Part shown: positions 42,817-51,466 of the stretch, one piece after another
Position numbering within the stretch: position 1 is the first letter of the stretch
How the letters are laid out: each line of letters opens with the position of its first letter
Source of the DNA: Chondrus crispus
Lineage: Eukaryota; Rhodophyta; Florideophyceae; Gigartinales; Gigartinaceae
Length of the DNA stretch: 64,000 nt
Direction of reading: 5' to 3'
Assembly: GCF_000350225.1 (NCBI RefSeq)
Contig: NW_005179083.1
Span: forward strand, 118,063-182,062
Translations under genes and position numbers: made by a program
The notes under the pieces: generated by a model
Seen by the model: only the letters and a program-made list of their open reading frames with translations
Databases searched by the model: none
Told to the model about the DNA's origin: nothing

Positions 42817-43655
42817 ATGTTTCGTTCCACGCGGCCAGTCGCGCGTCGTCTGCTGCGACACGCGTCATCTACAGGGAGAGCCGCGCTTCCGGGAGGAGGC
42901 GGGGGCGCGCGGACGGGGCAGCAGGGCCCGATCTCGTGGCGCGCGGTGGCGGTGTTCGGCGTGGTCTGCACGGCGGGGCTAGGGTACTAAAGCGTGAAGA
43001 AGCAGGCGCGCATGGAAGGCAAGCGGGACGTTGTTCGCAGCGTGTGCGCGGGCATCGGAGACAGGGACTGACGGCTGCGTCCGGTGTGTCCTCCCTGGCA
43101 GAGATCATACGGCCGCAGACGATGGGCAAGGTGGCGATCGAGGGCGCGTTCTCGCTGGTTGACGGCAGCAGCGGCGCGGCGGTCGACGAGACGTTCCTGC
43201 TCGGGCGGTGGAAGCTCGTCTAATTCGGCTTCACGATGTGCCCGGACGTGTGCCCCGCCGAGCTGACCCAGGTGGGTGAGGCGCTGACGATGCTGGAGGG
43301 GCGCGGGCGGCGCGTGCAGTGGACCGGGAAGGGCGGCAATGTGGTCACGCCCGTGATCATCTCGGTCGACCCCGCGCGCGATTCTCCGGAGCGGGCCGCG
43401 GAGTACGCGGCCGGGTTTCATGAGGCTTTCGTCGGGCTTAGCGGGTCGGACGAGCAGGTCAGACACGCGGCGAAGGCGTATCGGGTGCACTATAGTCACG
43501 ACGGCGGGGAGGGCGACGAGTTTCTGGTGAACCACTCGATTATCACGTACCTGATGGACCCCGGCGGGGAGTTTCGCGAGTTCTATGGGAAGAACAGCTC
43601 CACGGCGGAGATAGCCGCGTACGTCGAGGCGCAGATTCTGGCGTGGAAGGGTTGA
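42817..43655 (+). pseudogene. SCO1: SCO1 mitochondrial copper chaperone with two in-frame TAA codons
   Basis: SCO1 delivers copper to the CuA site of cytochrome c oxidase in the inner mitochondrial membrane. Exon 1 (42817-43041) reads an Arg-rich presequence (MFRSTRPVARRLLRHASS) and a membrane anchor (GPISWRAVAVFGVVCTAGLG). Exon 2 (43104-43655) has GAFSLVDG, then FGFTMCPDVCP with the CxxxC copper site, IISVDPARDSPE, AYRVHYS and FLVNHSIITYLMDP with the metal-binding His. The proposed intron, 43042-43103, starts GTGTGC and ends AG. TAA codons interrupt the frame at 42988-42990 (after GLGY) and 43221-43223, where family members have Tyr before FGFT. The rest is well conserved, so inactivation is recent or the TAAs are errors. 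A functional copy should exist elsewhere. Confidence 0.85.
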
Positions 43656-43664
43656 TGGCGGTGT

Positions 43665-43770
43665 CGGAAGGAGGAGGCGGAAGGAGGAGGCGGGAGGAAG
43701 AGGCGGGAGGAGGAGGCGGGAGGAGGAGGCGGGAGGAGGAGGCGGGAGGAGGAGGCGGGAGGAGAAGGCG
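43665..43770. repeat. GGAGGAGGCGG minisatellite
   Basis: Tandem GGAGGAGGCGG-type units directly after the SCO1 stop, ending just before the Copia-3 insertion site. Confidence 0.85.
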
Positions 43771-43786
43771 GCTTGCGGTATGCAGT

Positions 43787-44004
43787 TGTGACAAGTGTGA
43801 AGGCCACCGATTACACGTCGGACACAATGCATAGATTTCTGCGAGCATCGATTGCCACGGACACGGATAACGAACGGACACGGATAACGAACGGGCACGG
43901 TACCGCAAAACAATGCAAAGCAGAAGAGGGACGAAGTCAGCGACTTTGAAGCATCGCGCAGGAGCTACACTCAGCGCCTTAGCATTAAGCGACCGTTAGC
44001 TTTT
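43787..44004 (+). repeat. Copia-3 5' LTR, first 218 bp
   Basis: Matches 49030-49247 of the 3' LTR almost exactly. Its last 65 bp (43940-44004) recur in reverse complement at 45265-45329, marking the two edges of the inverted segment. Confidence 0.93.
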
Positions 44005-45008
44005 GGTCCTGTACCCACTGGTATGTGCGTCCGGGAACCCTTGTTCGGGCCTTGGTATGAGGATGGAGCACATCGTTTTCCAAGAAGAGTACCTTGTAGG
44101 CGGCTTGCCTCTGTGTGAGTGCCTGTGTTGGCAGTATCAACCCTTACTTCGCAAAGCGCATCTACTGCATCCTCGAGCGTTATAGAGAAATCAGCACAGT
44201 CTGTGGTATTACTGTTCTCGTTGTGATTGATTATCTTGTTGACCTGATTTACGATCAATTCATAGCTGAGGATCACAGAGTCGGCTTGTATGGGCGGTAG
44301 ATAAAGTTCCCCGGTACTGCGCCATGTCTTGTACTCAGTTACTGCTTGGTTGGCTTTGTCGGATATACCGTTGAGTGTTGACTTTGTTGTGAGGCAAATT
44401 TTATCGTTGTTGGTCTGACCCCTTTCGTTTGCCTTGGATACAAGCTGTGTGACGATGGTGCTGTAGACAGACGATGGTATGTCAGCGTTCTCCAGGAGCA
44501 ACATGGCGAAGTTTTGGCTGTCCTTATCTGTGGAAGAGCTACTGCAGTAGTTGAGATATTTAAGTGCTAACCCTTGAAAACGCCTTGCAAACAGTGCAGC
44601 CGGCTCTGCGGATTTGCGTTTACAGGAGTAAACATCGCGCATCATCTATACGAGTCTACGGATACTATCTGTTGCTGAATCTTTGGCCACAATCTGGATG
44701 ATGGCTTCCACTGCGCGTTTCTGGACTTGCTTGGGATCTTCGTTTCTGTCCGGCTTTAACATCAGGATACCAGCGTCGATTGCACGGTCGAGTTTTGAGC
44801 GGAAGGCTTCATCAACGGCGTGGTAAAGGGTGATGCCGAGAGCACTCATCATACCCTTTGACCTTGTGTCACCACCATCGGCGTAGAGCTCAACGGAGGT
44901 GGTCCACAGGCGGACTTCAGTGCGCCATTTGAGCTTGTCGGTTGTGGCAGTCAACCTCGGAGCTATGAGGATGCGGTTGTTCGGAGTGGAACTTCCACCT
45001 GGGCCCAT
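44005..45008 (-). pseudogene. Copia-3 gag, in the inverted segment
   Basis: Minus-strand frame from the ATG at 45008 (or 45032, which lies inside LTR sequence) with one in-frame TAG at 44646-44648, giving pieces of 128 and 224 aa. The sequence is helical and polar: LKWRTEVRLWTTSVELYADG, FARRFQGLALKYLNYCSSS, SVYSTIVTQLVSKANERGQT. The position next to the primer site and before pol supports a Gag role. The C terminus is replaced by translated LTR sequence (ANGRLMLRR) created by the inversion; the displaced gag end, starting CPKYADN, is found in plus orientation from about 45347. Confidence 0.75.
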
Positions 45009-45011
45009 AAC
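44999..45011 (-). promoter_or_regulatory. Copia-3 primer-binding site (half-tRNA iMet type)
   Basis: Minus strand GTTATGGGCCCAG, directly after the LTR end ...TACGATA. All 13 bases are complementary to the anticodon arm of eukaryotic initiator tRNA-Met (CTGGGCCCATAAC). It matches the primer-like site of Copia-1 except for one base. Confidence 0.7.
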
Positions 45012-45329
45012 TATCGTAACCGCGTCTCCCATGTTGGAGGGGGGGGGCTACAAGATGCTGGTGGAATCCCTACTCTACGAAGTCGTTAATGAGCACGCTG
45101 TGCTCCGGGCGACGCAGTCGTCCCGTCTCTCTCTGTGTACTTCGATGCTCCTTTCGCTTAGCTACCTACAGTCTGCTTGCTTATGTAGTGTCACCGCGTT
45201 GCTCGCTACCCGCTAGTGTTGCTCACATCTCTAACCGTTACTGACAGTACTTGCTTGCTGAACTAAAAGCTAACGGTCGCTTAATGCTAAGGCGCTGAGT
45301 GTAGCTCCTGCGCGATGCTTCAAAGTCGC
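45012..45329 (-). repeat. Copia-3 5' LTR, displaced and inverted part
   Basis: Reverse complement of the last part of the 3' LTR (about 49183-49498). Together with 43787-44004, minus the shared 65 bp, it adds up to a full LTR of about 471 bp. Confidence 0.9.
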
Positions 45330-45546
45330 GTGATCCGATTTGCCCGAAGTATGCCGATAACCTGAAACACAATGCTGAAAAGAGAAAGTACCCTAGTGAC
45401 TCCATGCAACAAGCCAGGATACCATACAAGCCTAGTTGGGTCGGTTCGCCTTCCCCAAGTGCCAAGCATGTCACCATTAACGAAACACCAGATATTATCG
45501 AAAATAATGCTAGAAGGGATTCCAAGACATTAGACCAGCAGAGTTT

Positions 45547-46059
45547 TTGGTAAAAGGGTCCGACACGCTCCTGCCTGATCCTAATCCAATCCTTGACGAA
45601 GGAGCACCCACCTCTACTGGAGGTATTGACAACGCAGCCACCCTCTGCGATATACTTGGCATCCAGCTATATCTCGAACCACCTAGGGAGCATTATCTCC
45701 ATGGTTGGGGACAAGATTGCCTTGACGCAAAACCGATCGTCTGCTCCTGGACGATCACAGTCCCGGACGTAAGAGGCCGACCGATTTCCCTTACTTTCGA
45801 CTTGGTGCATGGCGAGTCACCATTGATCGTGGGCCAAGATGTACGGAAATACTGCAATACATTCAACCTTGCCCACCAACGCTACATCGAAATGAAACGC
45901 CCAACCGATACCTCAAATTGTATCCTTTTCACATACCTTGTCCCCGGTGATGAAAGACTGCGTCTATACATCGCACCACACCCCTTGGTGAGAGTAACAA
46001 CACTCCTCGCGACAACTCACTCTTCGGTCAAACGAACGCCACTCACCTTCTCCAAATAG
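45547..46059 (+). pseudogene. Copia-3 aspartic protease region of pol
   Basis: Frame containing NPILDEGAPTSTGGIDNA, a retropepsin-like active site in which the usual DSGA or DTGA reads DEGA. The hydrophobic strand SPLIVGQDVRKYCNTF follows, like the second conserved retropepsin block. The ATG-less start and the stop at 46059 show frame damage on both sides. Pol domain order agrees with copia elements. The substitution of Ser/Thr by Glu in the catalytic triad is unusual and may be lineage-specific or a mutation. Confidence 0.65.
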
Positions 46060-47505
46060 ATACATCGTTACACACACGCACCAGCGGATGAGATCAAGGA
46101 GATATTAGCCGATGCCGGTGTACTCGATGAATCGCTCGAGGCTGCAATCGAGAAGGTTGAGACAGCATGCGAAATCTGCACCAGCAGCGGCCGGCCTACG
46201 TCGTCAAAGAAGGTATCACTGACCCATGTCAACGAAGCGTTCAATGAGGAGCTTCAAATCGACTTCACCTTTTGCGATATACGCAGTAGCAAGCGAACCC
46301 TCTTGCACATGACGGACAGCGGCACAGGATATTCCGAGATGTTCATCACTAACGACGGATCCATGGATTCTATAAAACACAACATTGAGACAGGATGGAT
46401 ATATCGCCATGGTGCACCGACAGCAATCACTGCCGACGACGAGTATAATCGCCGCCCCCTACGAACGTACCTCGACATCCACGGAATATCTTTTCGCCCC
46501 AAACCAGCACGACGTCATAATAAGATCGGTATCGTTGAGCGGAAAAACGGTACTGTAAAAGCAATCATCGCCAGGCTTGACAAAGAAGTGAGCGATGCAA
46601 GCCCAGCGACAATAGTCGCCCGAGCAGTGTTCTTGTCGAACATGTTCTCTGGCAACAAACTCCTCAGTTCCTACGAACTCGTTCGTGGCTACAGCCCGTC
46701 GATACTCGGGATCCCATCCAACAAAGTCACAGACGAACTTCTCCGAGCGCACAAAGAGCAAGTCGCCACCAGAGCTCTCCAGCGCCTGCTAAAATCCCGC
46801 ACGCCACAGTGCCCCACACCACCGATGTTCTCCCCTGGCGACAAGGTGTGGATCTTCTACCGGTCGACAAAACAAAATGAGAAAAATGAATGGATCTCCG
46901 CGACCGTCGTCGAGGCTCAGCAGCATTGCCTCATGGTACGACGATCCAAACATGGAAGACCGATGCGAGCTGCGTACGAGGACGTCCGCGTCGCACCGCG
47001 CGGTCAGCTCACTGCAGAGCTTATGTCTTGCTCCGTCGAATCCACGCTCGAGGAACGACCAACAACTCCTGACAGCACCGACGGAAACGCCTCCCCAAAT
47101 CCCTTGCACTTACGATTGCGCTTGCCAGACACAGCTACGGCAGTCAACACTGATACTCCCGACCCCACAGCACCACAGCTCCCAACTCTCTTGGCAACGC
47201 AGAGTACCCTCGCGGCTACTGATAACACCAGTCATCAAAAGAAGGGGGCCAGAGACGATGTTGGAACATACGCACAGACAGCATTAAAGCACGCACAGGA
47301 TATCAGTACCGAATTACAGTCCAACCGCAAACACATTATGTCCGAAATTTATGATGTGATTGGCCCGAAACAAGTCACTGCCAGTAAGCTCGCTTTCGCC
47401 CCCCATGGATTTTGGAGGAAGCATTCAAAAATGAACACGACTCGAACTGGGTCGATGCGTACACCACCGTCAACGACCACGACATCCCTCGTAATTCAAA
47501 CGTGA
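46060..47505 (+). pseudogene. Copia-3 integrase region of pol
   Basis: Continuous frame with the HHCC-like ETACEICTSSGRP, the catalytic core EELQIDFTFCDIRSSKRTLL (first Asp), TAITADDEYNRRP (second Asp) and RRHNKIGIVERKNGTVKAII (Glu). A C-terminal domain with MFSPGDKVWIFYRST and a Pro/Thr-rich linker follow. The frame leaves homology after APHGFWRKH near 47410, where RT continues in another frame, so a frameshift lies there. Confidence 0.78.
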
Positions 47506-48959
47506 TCACCTCTCACGTGGTCTACAAAGTCAAGACACAGGAGGATGGCTCCCACGACATGAAGGCCCGTATCGTCCCCCACGGGAATCGGGACGATGAG
47601 AAAGACGACATACGCAAGGACTCCTCCACAGCCCAGCTCAACGTAATCCGCCTTCTTCTCTCGCTCGTCACATTCCTCGGCTTCCGCCTTGCAACCGCTG
47701 ACATAAAGGGGGCTTATCTACAAAGCGGCCCAATCAAGAGGGACATTTTTGTCCGCCCGCCACGCGAGTGGAGAGGCCCGCTGATGACTCTATGGAAGCT
47801 TCTCAAACTCCCGTACGGTATCGTCGAAGCCGGCCGCCAATGGCAGAAGACGGTCGAAGAGTGGATGTTGAAGGATGCGGGATTTGAACGAGCCCATGGA
47901 CTGAGCCAGTTATTCACGCAGCGCGATCCCACTGGTCGCATCATCCTCCTCGTCGCAAAAGTCACCGATGATTTCCTACTCGGTGGTTCCGTCGCGGCAA
48001 TGAACTGCTTCCTGGCTAAGCTCCGCAAACGATTTATCGTCGGCAAGGTAGTGGTGGACAGCCGTTTTCACTTTAACGGTTGCGAGATCGAACAAGATAG
48101 CGAAGGGAACGTCAAGATGTCGATGATCCGCTACGTGGAACGCATCAAAGCGATTGCTCTTTCACGCACAAGACGCAAACAAATCAACGAGCGCGCGACA
48201 GAGTCTGAAATTAAGCAGTTCCGAAGTATCGCATGCACACTACTGTATCTGGGAAGCGGGGTTCTTCCTCAGGCATCTTTTGCCACGTCTACACTGCAAC
48301 AGATGATATCCCATCTCAGTGTTGATAGCCTCATTACAGCCAATGAGATGGTGAAAGAGCTTCTCGCTCTAAAACCATGGGTCACATTCCGCCACCCGAA
48401 GAACATCCAGGAAGTCTTCGTGTGCACATTTTCGGATGCTTCGTTCAACCAGAACTCGGCCAAGGACTACGGTCAGTCAGGTGTCATCACTGGCCTACGC
48501 ATCGTTACAGACCAAGCTCCCGATATCTTCCACGCGATTGACTGGACGAGTCACAAGCAGAGAAGAGTGAGTTACTCTTCGTATGGTGCAGAGATATTGG
48601 CATGTGCCGATGGGGATGACCGTGGATTCTACATCAAAACTGCCCTTAACTCAATGTTTGCAGCCTCCAACACCGGCAATGAGCTGCTGGTCGACTCGCG
48701 CTGCCTGTACGACACCATTACGACGCTTCACGAGGGCAACGATTATCGACTCCGACAAACCGTTCAACGCATTCGCAACAGCTTCGAAGCTGGTGAACTC
48801 AGCCGTATGAGATGGATCCCAGGTCCGCAGAACATAGCCGACGCCCTAACCAAGCGAAACCCATCAACCTATGCACTGCTCAATCGCACTCTCACTGAAG
48901 GAACCCTCGCGGTCGATGTGTCATCTGGATATGTATTAGATTCCGAAACCTGGAAGTAA
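47412..48959 (+). pseudogene. Copia-3 reverse transcriptase-RNase H
   Basis: 515-aa open frame. RT blocks: VYKVKTQEDGSHDMKARIVP, LATADIKGAYLQSGPIKRDI, LKLPYGIVEAGRQWQ and the catalytic KVTDDFLLGG with an intact DD pair. RNase H blocks: VCTFSDASFNQNSAKDYGQS, YSSYGAEILACADG, LLVDSRCLYDTI and MRWIPGPQNIADALTK. The RT-RH frame itself looks functional. It is called broken only because upstream frames are shifted and the gag is inverted. Confidence 0.85.
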
Positions 48960-49029
48960 AGCCAACCTACGCTTGGCCATCGAGTCGCCTCCATTCTCGT
49001 GCCAACTACACGAAGGCGACTGGGGGGAG

Positions 49030-49498
49030 TGTGACAAGTGTGAAGGCCACCGATTACACGTCGGACACAATGCATAGATTTCTGCGAGCATCGATTGCCA
49101 CGGACACGGATAACGAACGGACACGGATAACGAACGGGCACGGTACCGCAAAACAATGCAAAGCAGAAGAGGGACGAAGTCAGCGACTTTGAAGCATCGC
49201 GCAGGAGCTACACTCAGCACCTTAGCATTAAGCGACCGTAAGTTTTAGTTCAGCAAGCAAGTACTGTCAGTAACGGTTAGAGATGTGAGCAACACTAGCG
49301 GGTAGCGAGCAACGCGGTGACACTACATAAGCAAGCAGACTGTAGGTAGCTAAGCGAAAGGAGCATCGAAGTACACAGAGAGAGACGGGACGACTGCGTC
49401 GCCCGGAGCACAGCGTGCTCATTGACGACTTCGTAGAGTAGGGATTCCACCAGCATCTTGTAGCCCCCCCCTCCAACATGGGAGACGCGGCTACGATA
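49030..49498 (+). repeat. Copia-3 3' LTR (469 bp)
   Basis: Complete LTR preceded by a polypurine tract (49022-49029) and followed by the target duplication GCAGT. It includes a 9-bp CGGGCACGG-type region and two copies of CGGATAACGAACGG (about 49106 and 49124). Confidence 0.92.
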
Positions 49499-49509
49499 GC
49501 AGTGCATAC

Positions 49510-49558
49510 CGCGTGCCGCCAAGCCTGTGCATACTATGCACAGGCTTGGCGGCACGCG
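49510..49558. repeat. 49-bp palindrome with 1-base spacer
   Basis: Perfect 24-bp arms around a central C (49534); the middle reads TGCATACTATGCA. It starts 7 bp after the Copia-3 target duplication. Confidence 0.95.
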
Positions 49559-49814
49559 TACGGGCGCACACGTGTGTACAGCGTCCAAATGTTTCAGAAA
49601 ATTCACCAGAGGACGTCAGTTGGAAACCCTACGCAATCGTGGCGCGTCGCAAAGCGCGTCGCTTCTCCTTCTGACACCACCAGACTCCACTTAGTCCTTT
49701 GCCCTCCTCGTTCACCGCCGCCGCCTTCGCGCCCCTTCCCCCATCCCCCAACCCCCCACCATTTCATCCCCGCCGCCCGCCGACGCACCGCCCCGCGCGA
49801 AGGGCTTCGAGCTA

Positions 49815-50583
49815 ATGTGCGCGATCGCGCAGGATGACGCGGCGCTGGTGCGCGCGCTGCTGCGGCGGCACGCCCCACCCGCGCGCGCTGCGCTCGCCAA
49901 CTTCTGCGACTACGACATCGGCACGCCGCTGCACCTGGCGTGCACGGACGGCCGCGTCCCCATCACATGCGCCCTCCTCGCCGCAGGCGCAGACCCCGCC
50001 GCCCGCTACCGCTTTGGCGCCACATGCGTCGCAGACGCGCTCAGACACGGACGCATCGACACACTCCGCGCCCTCGCAAAAGCCGCAGCTTCCATTCCCC
50101 GCGGCTGTGCAGCCCGGCCACCTCGACCCCGTTTACGCCCTCGACAGAGACCTCCGCAGTCGGCTCCGTCCGCGCCGCGCAGCAGCTCGCGCACACGTTC
50201 GGCACAAACGGTACGTGACGCCCCCTGCGAGCACGCGAGAGAACGAAAGCGAGAGAGAGAAAGAGAGACCGGAATAGTTATTGGCCAGTTGCTGCCCGGG
50301 GTCGCACTCTGGGTTGCTCCGCGCAGTGAACTTTGCGAACGCGGACGGGCGCACGGCGCTGCACCTTGGGGTGGCGCGCGGGCGCACGGACATGGTGCGC
50401 TTCCTGGTGGACGCCGGGGCCGACATGCACCGGCGCGACCGGTGGCAGCAGTCGCCGCTGTCCGACGCGCTGCCCACGCCGGACGAGCTGGTGTGCGAGC
50501 TGCTCGTGCGCCGCGACGCCGCGCGCAAGGACGACGAGTTCGCTCGCATCATGCAGGAGCCCGTCGCGTTCGCCATCTGCTGA
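49815..50583 (+). CDS. ankyrin-repeat protein (probable intron; one unexplained frame change)
   Basis: The start at 49815 gives MCAIAQDDAALVRALLRRHA, then ankyrin repeats DIGTPLHLACTDGRVPITCALLAAGADPA and FGATCVADALRHGRIDTLRAL. A second part (about 50327-50583) carries NFANADGRTALHLGVARGRT, DMVRFLVDAGADMHRRDRWQQSPLSDAL and ends PVAFAIC. A donor GTACGT at about 50212 and an acceptor CCGCGCAG at about 50327 would join AQQLAHTFGTN to VNFANADGRT. However, AQQLAHTFGTN lies in a different frame from the first repeats, with a change near 50090-50130 that I cannot explain by splicing. It is either a frameshift (sequence error or decay) or a splice I cannot see. Ankyrin repeats mediate protein binding; the partner is unknown. 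Confidence 0.65.
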
Positions 50584-51076
50584 GACCCTCCCCCCTCCTC
50601 CCGCACCTGCCTTGCACAGACGCGTCGACGCGGCGAGGAAGTCGCGCGTTGACGTCATGCCGTCACGCGCACGTGACTCCGGTACCGTACCGCACCGCGT
50701 CACCGCCCGGCAACTTTAATTTTACCATAAACTTCCGCTCCCCCACCCAAATTATCTCCCAAGTGTCGCTCGACCACATTTCCTCCCGCCTCCCTCGCCA
50801 CCCCCCCCTTTCTCTGCCCCCCGCCGCCGTCGTCGTCCCCCACGGGAACTACACAACTGGGGAAAGTGTTGTCCACTAGTCGTCAAGTAACTGGCCTCAT
50901 CATGAACTGTAGTTGCACCTCTTCACGCAAATGTCCAGATACGGCCAATTAGATGACACTAGTTGTCCACTAAATTTCCAAGTGCCGTTAGCTGCCAACA
51001 CGTGGCCAACAGTTGTTCACATAGGACCCCCCCTGTCCACTAGCTGTCCGACAACTGCCGTTTTGTCTACTAGGGT
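50584..51076. other. spacer, no gene
   Basis: Contains several copies of a TTGTCCACTA(G/A) motif between about 50866 and 51070 (for example at 50869, 50963, 51033). No coding signal. Confidence 0.55.
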
Positions 51077-51466
51077 TTGGTCGATGGGATGGATATTGCG
51101 CATGATATGGAAAGCGTCGGAAAATGGATAGCGATTGAGGATGACGACAGTATCAAAGAAGCTATTGCGGGTGATGCCTTTGACGACTTTGTTGAAAAAG
51201 AAATATCAGGACACAGTGATGACGACTCTTCCGCAGAAGAGGAGCCTGACAGTAGATGGAATAAGCGGAGTGTCGCTCCTTTACCGACTTCATTGCAAGT
51301 CTCAGGTATCTTTTCAGAAGTTGAGAAAGCATGCGCTACGTATGGGCTTGAAGAAGTTGCAATGTACATTCGCAAGGCGAAACGTGTTTTCAATCAATGT
51401 AGGATTGAAAGACAGCGCGCGGGAGAAAGGCAATCAATCTTAAATGACTTCTTCGTACCCCAATAG
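51077..51466 (+). pseudogene. C-terminal fragment of a pogo/Tigger-like transposase
   Basis: 129 aa beginning within an acidic stretch (FVEKEISGHSDDDSSAEEE). Next comes a helical region VSGIFSEVEKACATYGLEEV and the end RAGERQSILNDFFVPQ. The terminal (Q/R)xx(I/L)xDFF motif after a charged helix is typical of pogo/Tigger-type DDE transposases. The DNA-binding and catalytic domains are missing, so this would be a relic. Alternative: a small unrelated acidic protein. Confidence 0.4.

Larger units (their letters stand above)
43787..49498 (+). mobile_element. Copia-3: Ty1/copia element with an internal inversion
   Basis: Element bounded by the 5-bp direct repeat GCAGT (43782-43786 and 49499-49503). 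The 3' LTR is 49030-49498 (469 bp, starts TGTGACAAG, ends TACGATA), preceded by a purine tract (GGGGGGAG). The 5' LTR is split: 43787-44004 is in place, and the rest plus gag (44005-45329) is inverted. Pol follows in plus orientation (45330-48959). LTR halves are nearly identical to the 3' LTR, so the insertion is young. Frameshifts and stops in gag and pol make it inactive as it stands. Confidence 0.9.

Noticed and set aside
42988-43223. Stop codon reassignment (TAA = Tyr) in the nuclear code
   Set aside because: TAA is a normal stop in the intact beta-propeller gene, and a TAA in the chromodomain of fragment 2 sits at a Leu position. Decay or error explains the SCO1 codons better.
42987-43913. 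308-aa minus-strand ORF opposite SCO1
   Set aside because: A shadow of SCO1 and the minisatellite; composed of repeats and Arg/His/Pro, with no domain.
43787-49498. Two separate Copia elements in opposite orientation
   Set aside because: LTR pieces, primer site, single pair of target duplications and matching 65-bp edges all fit one element with an internal inversion.
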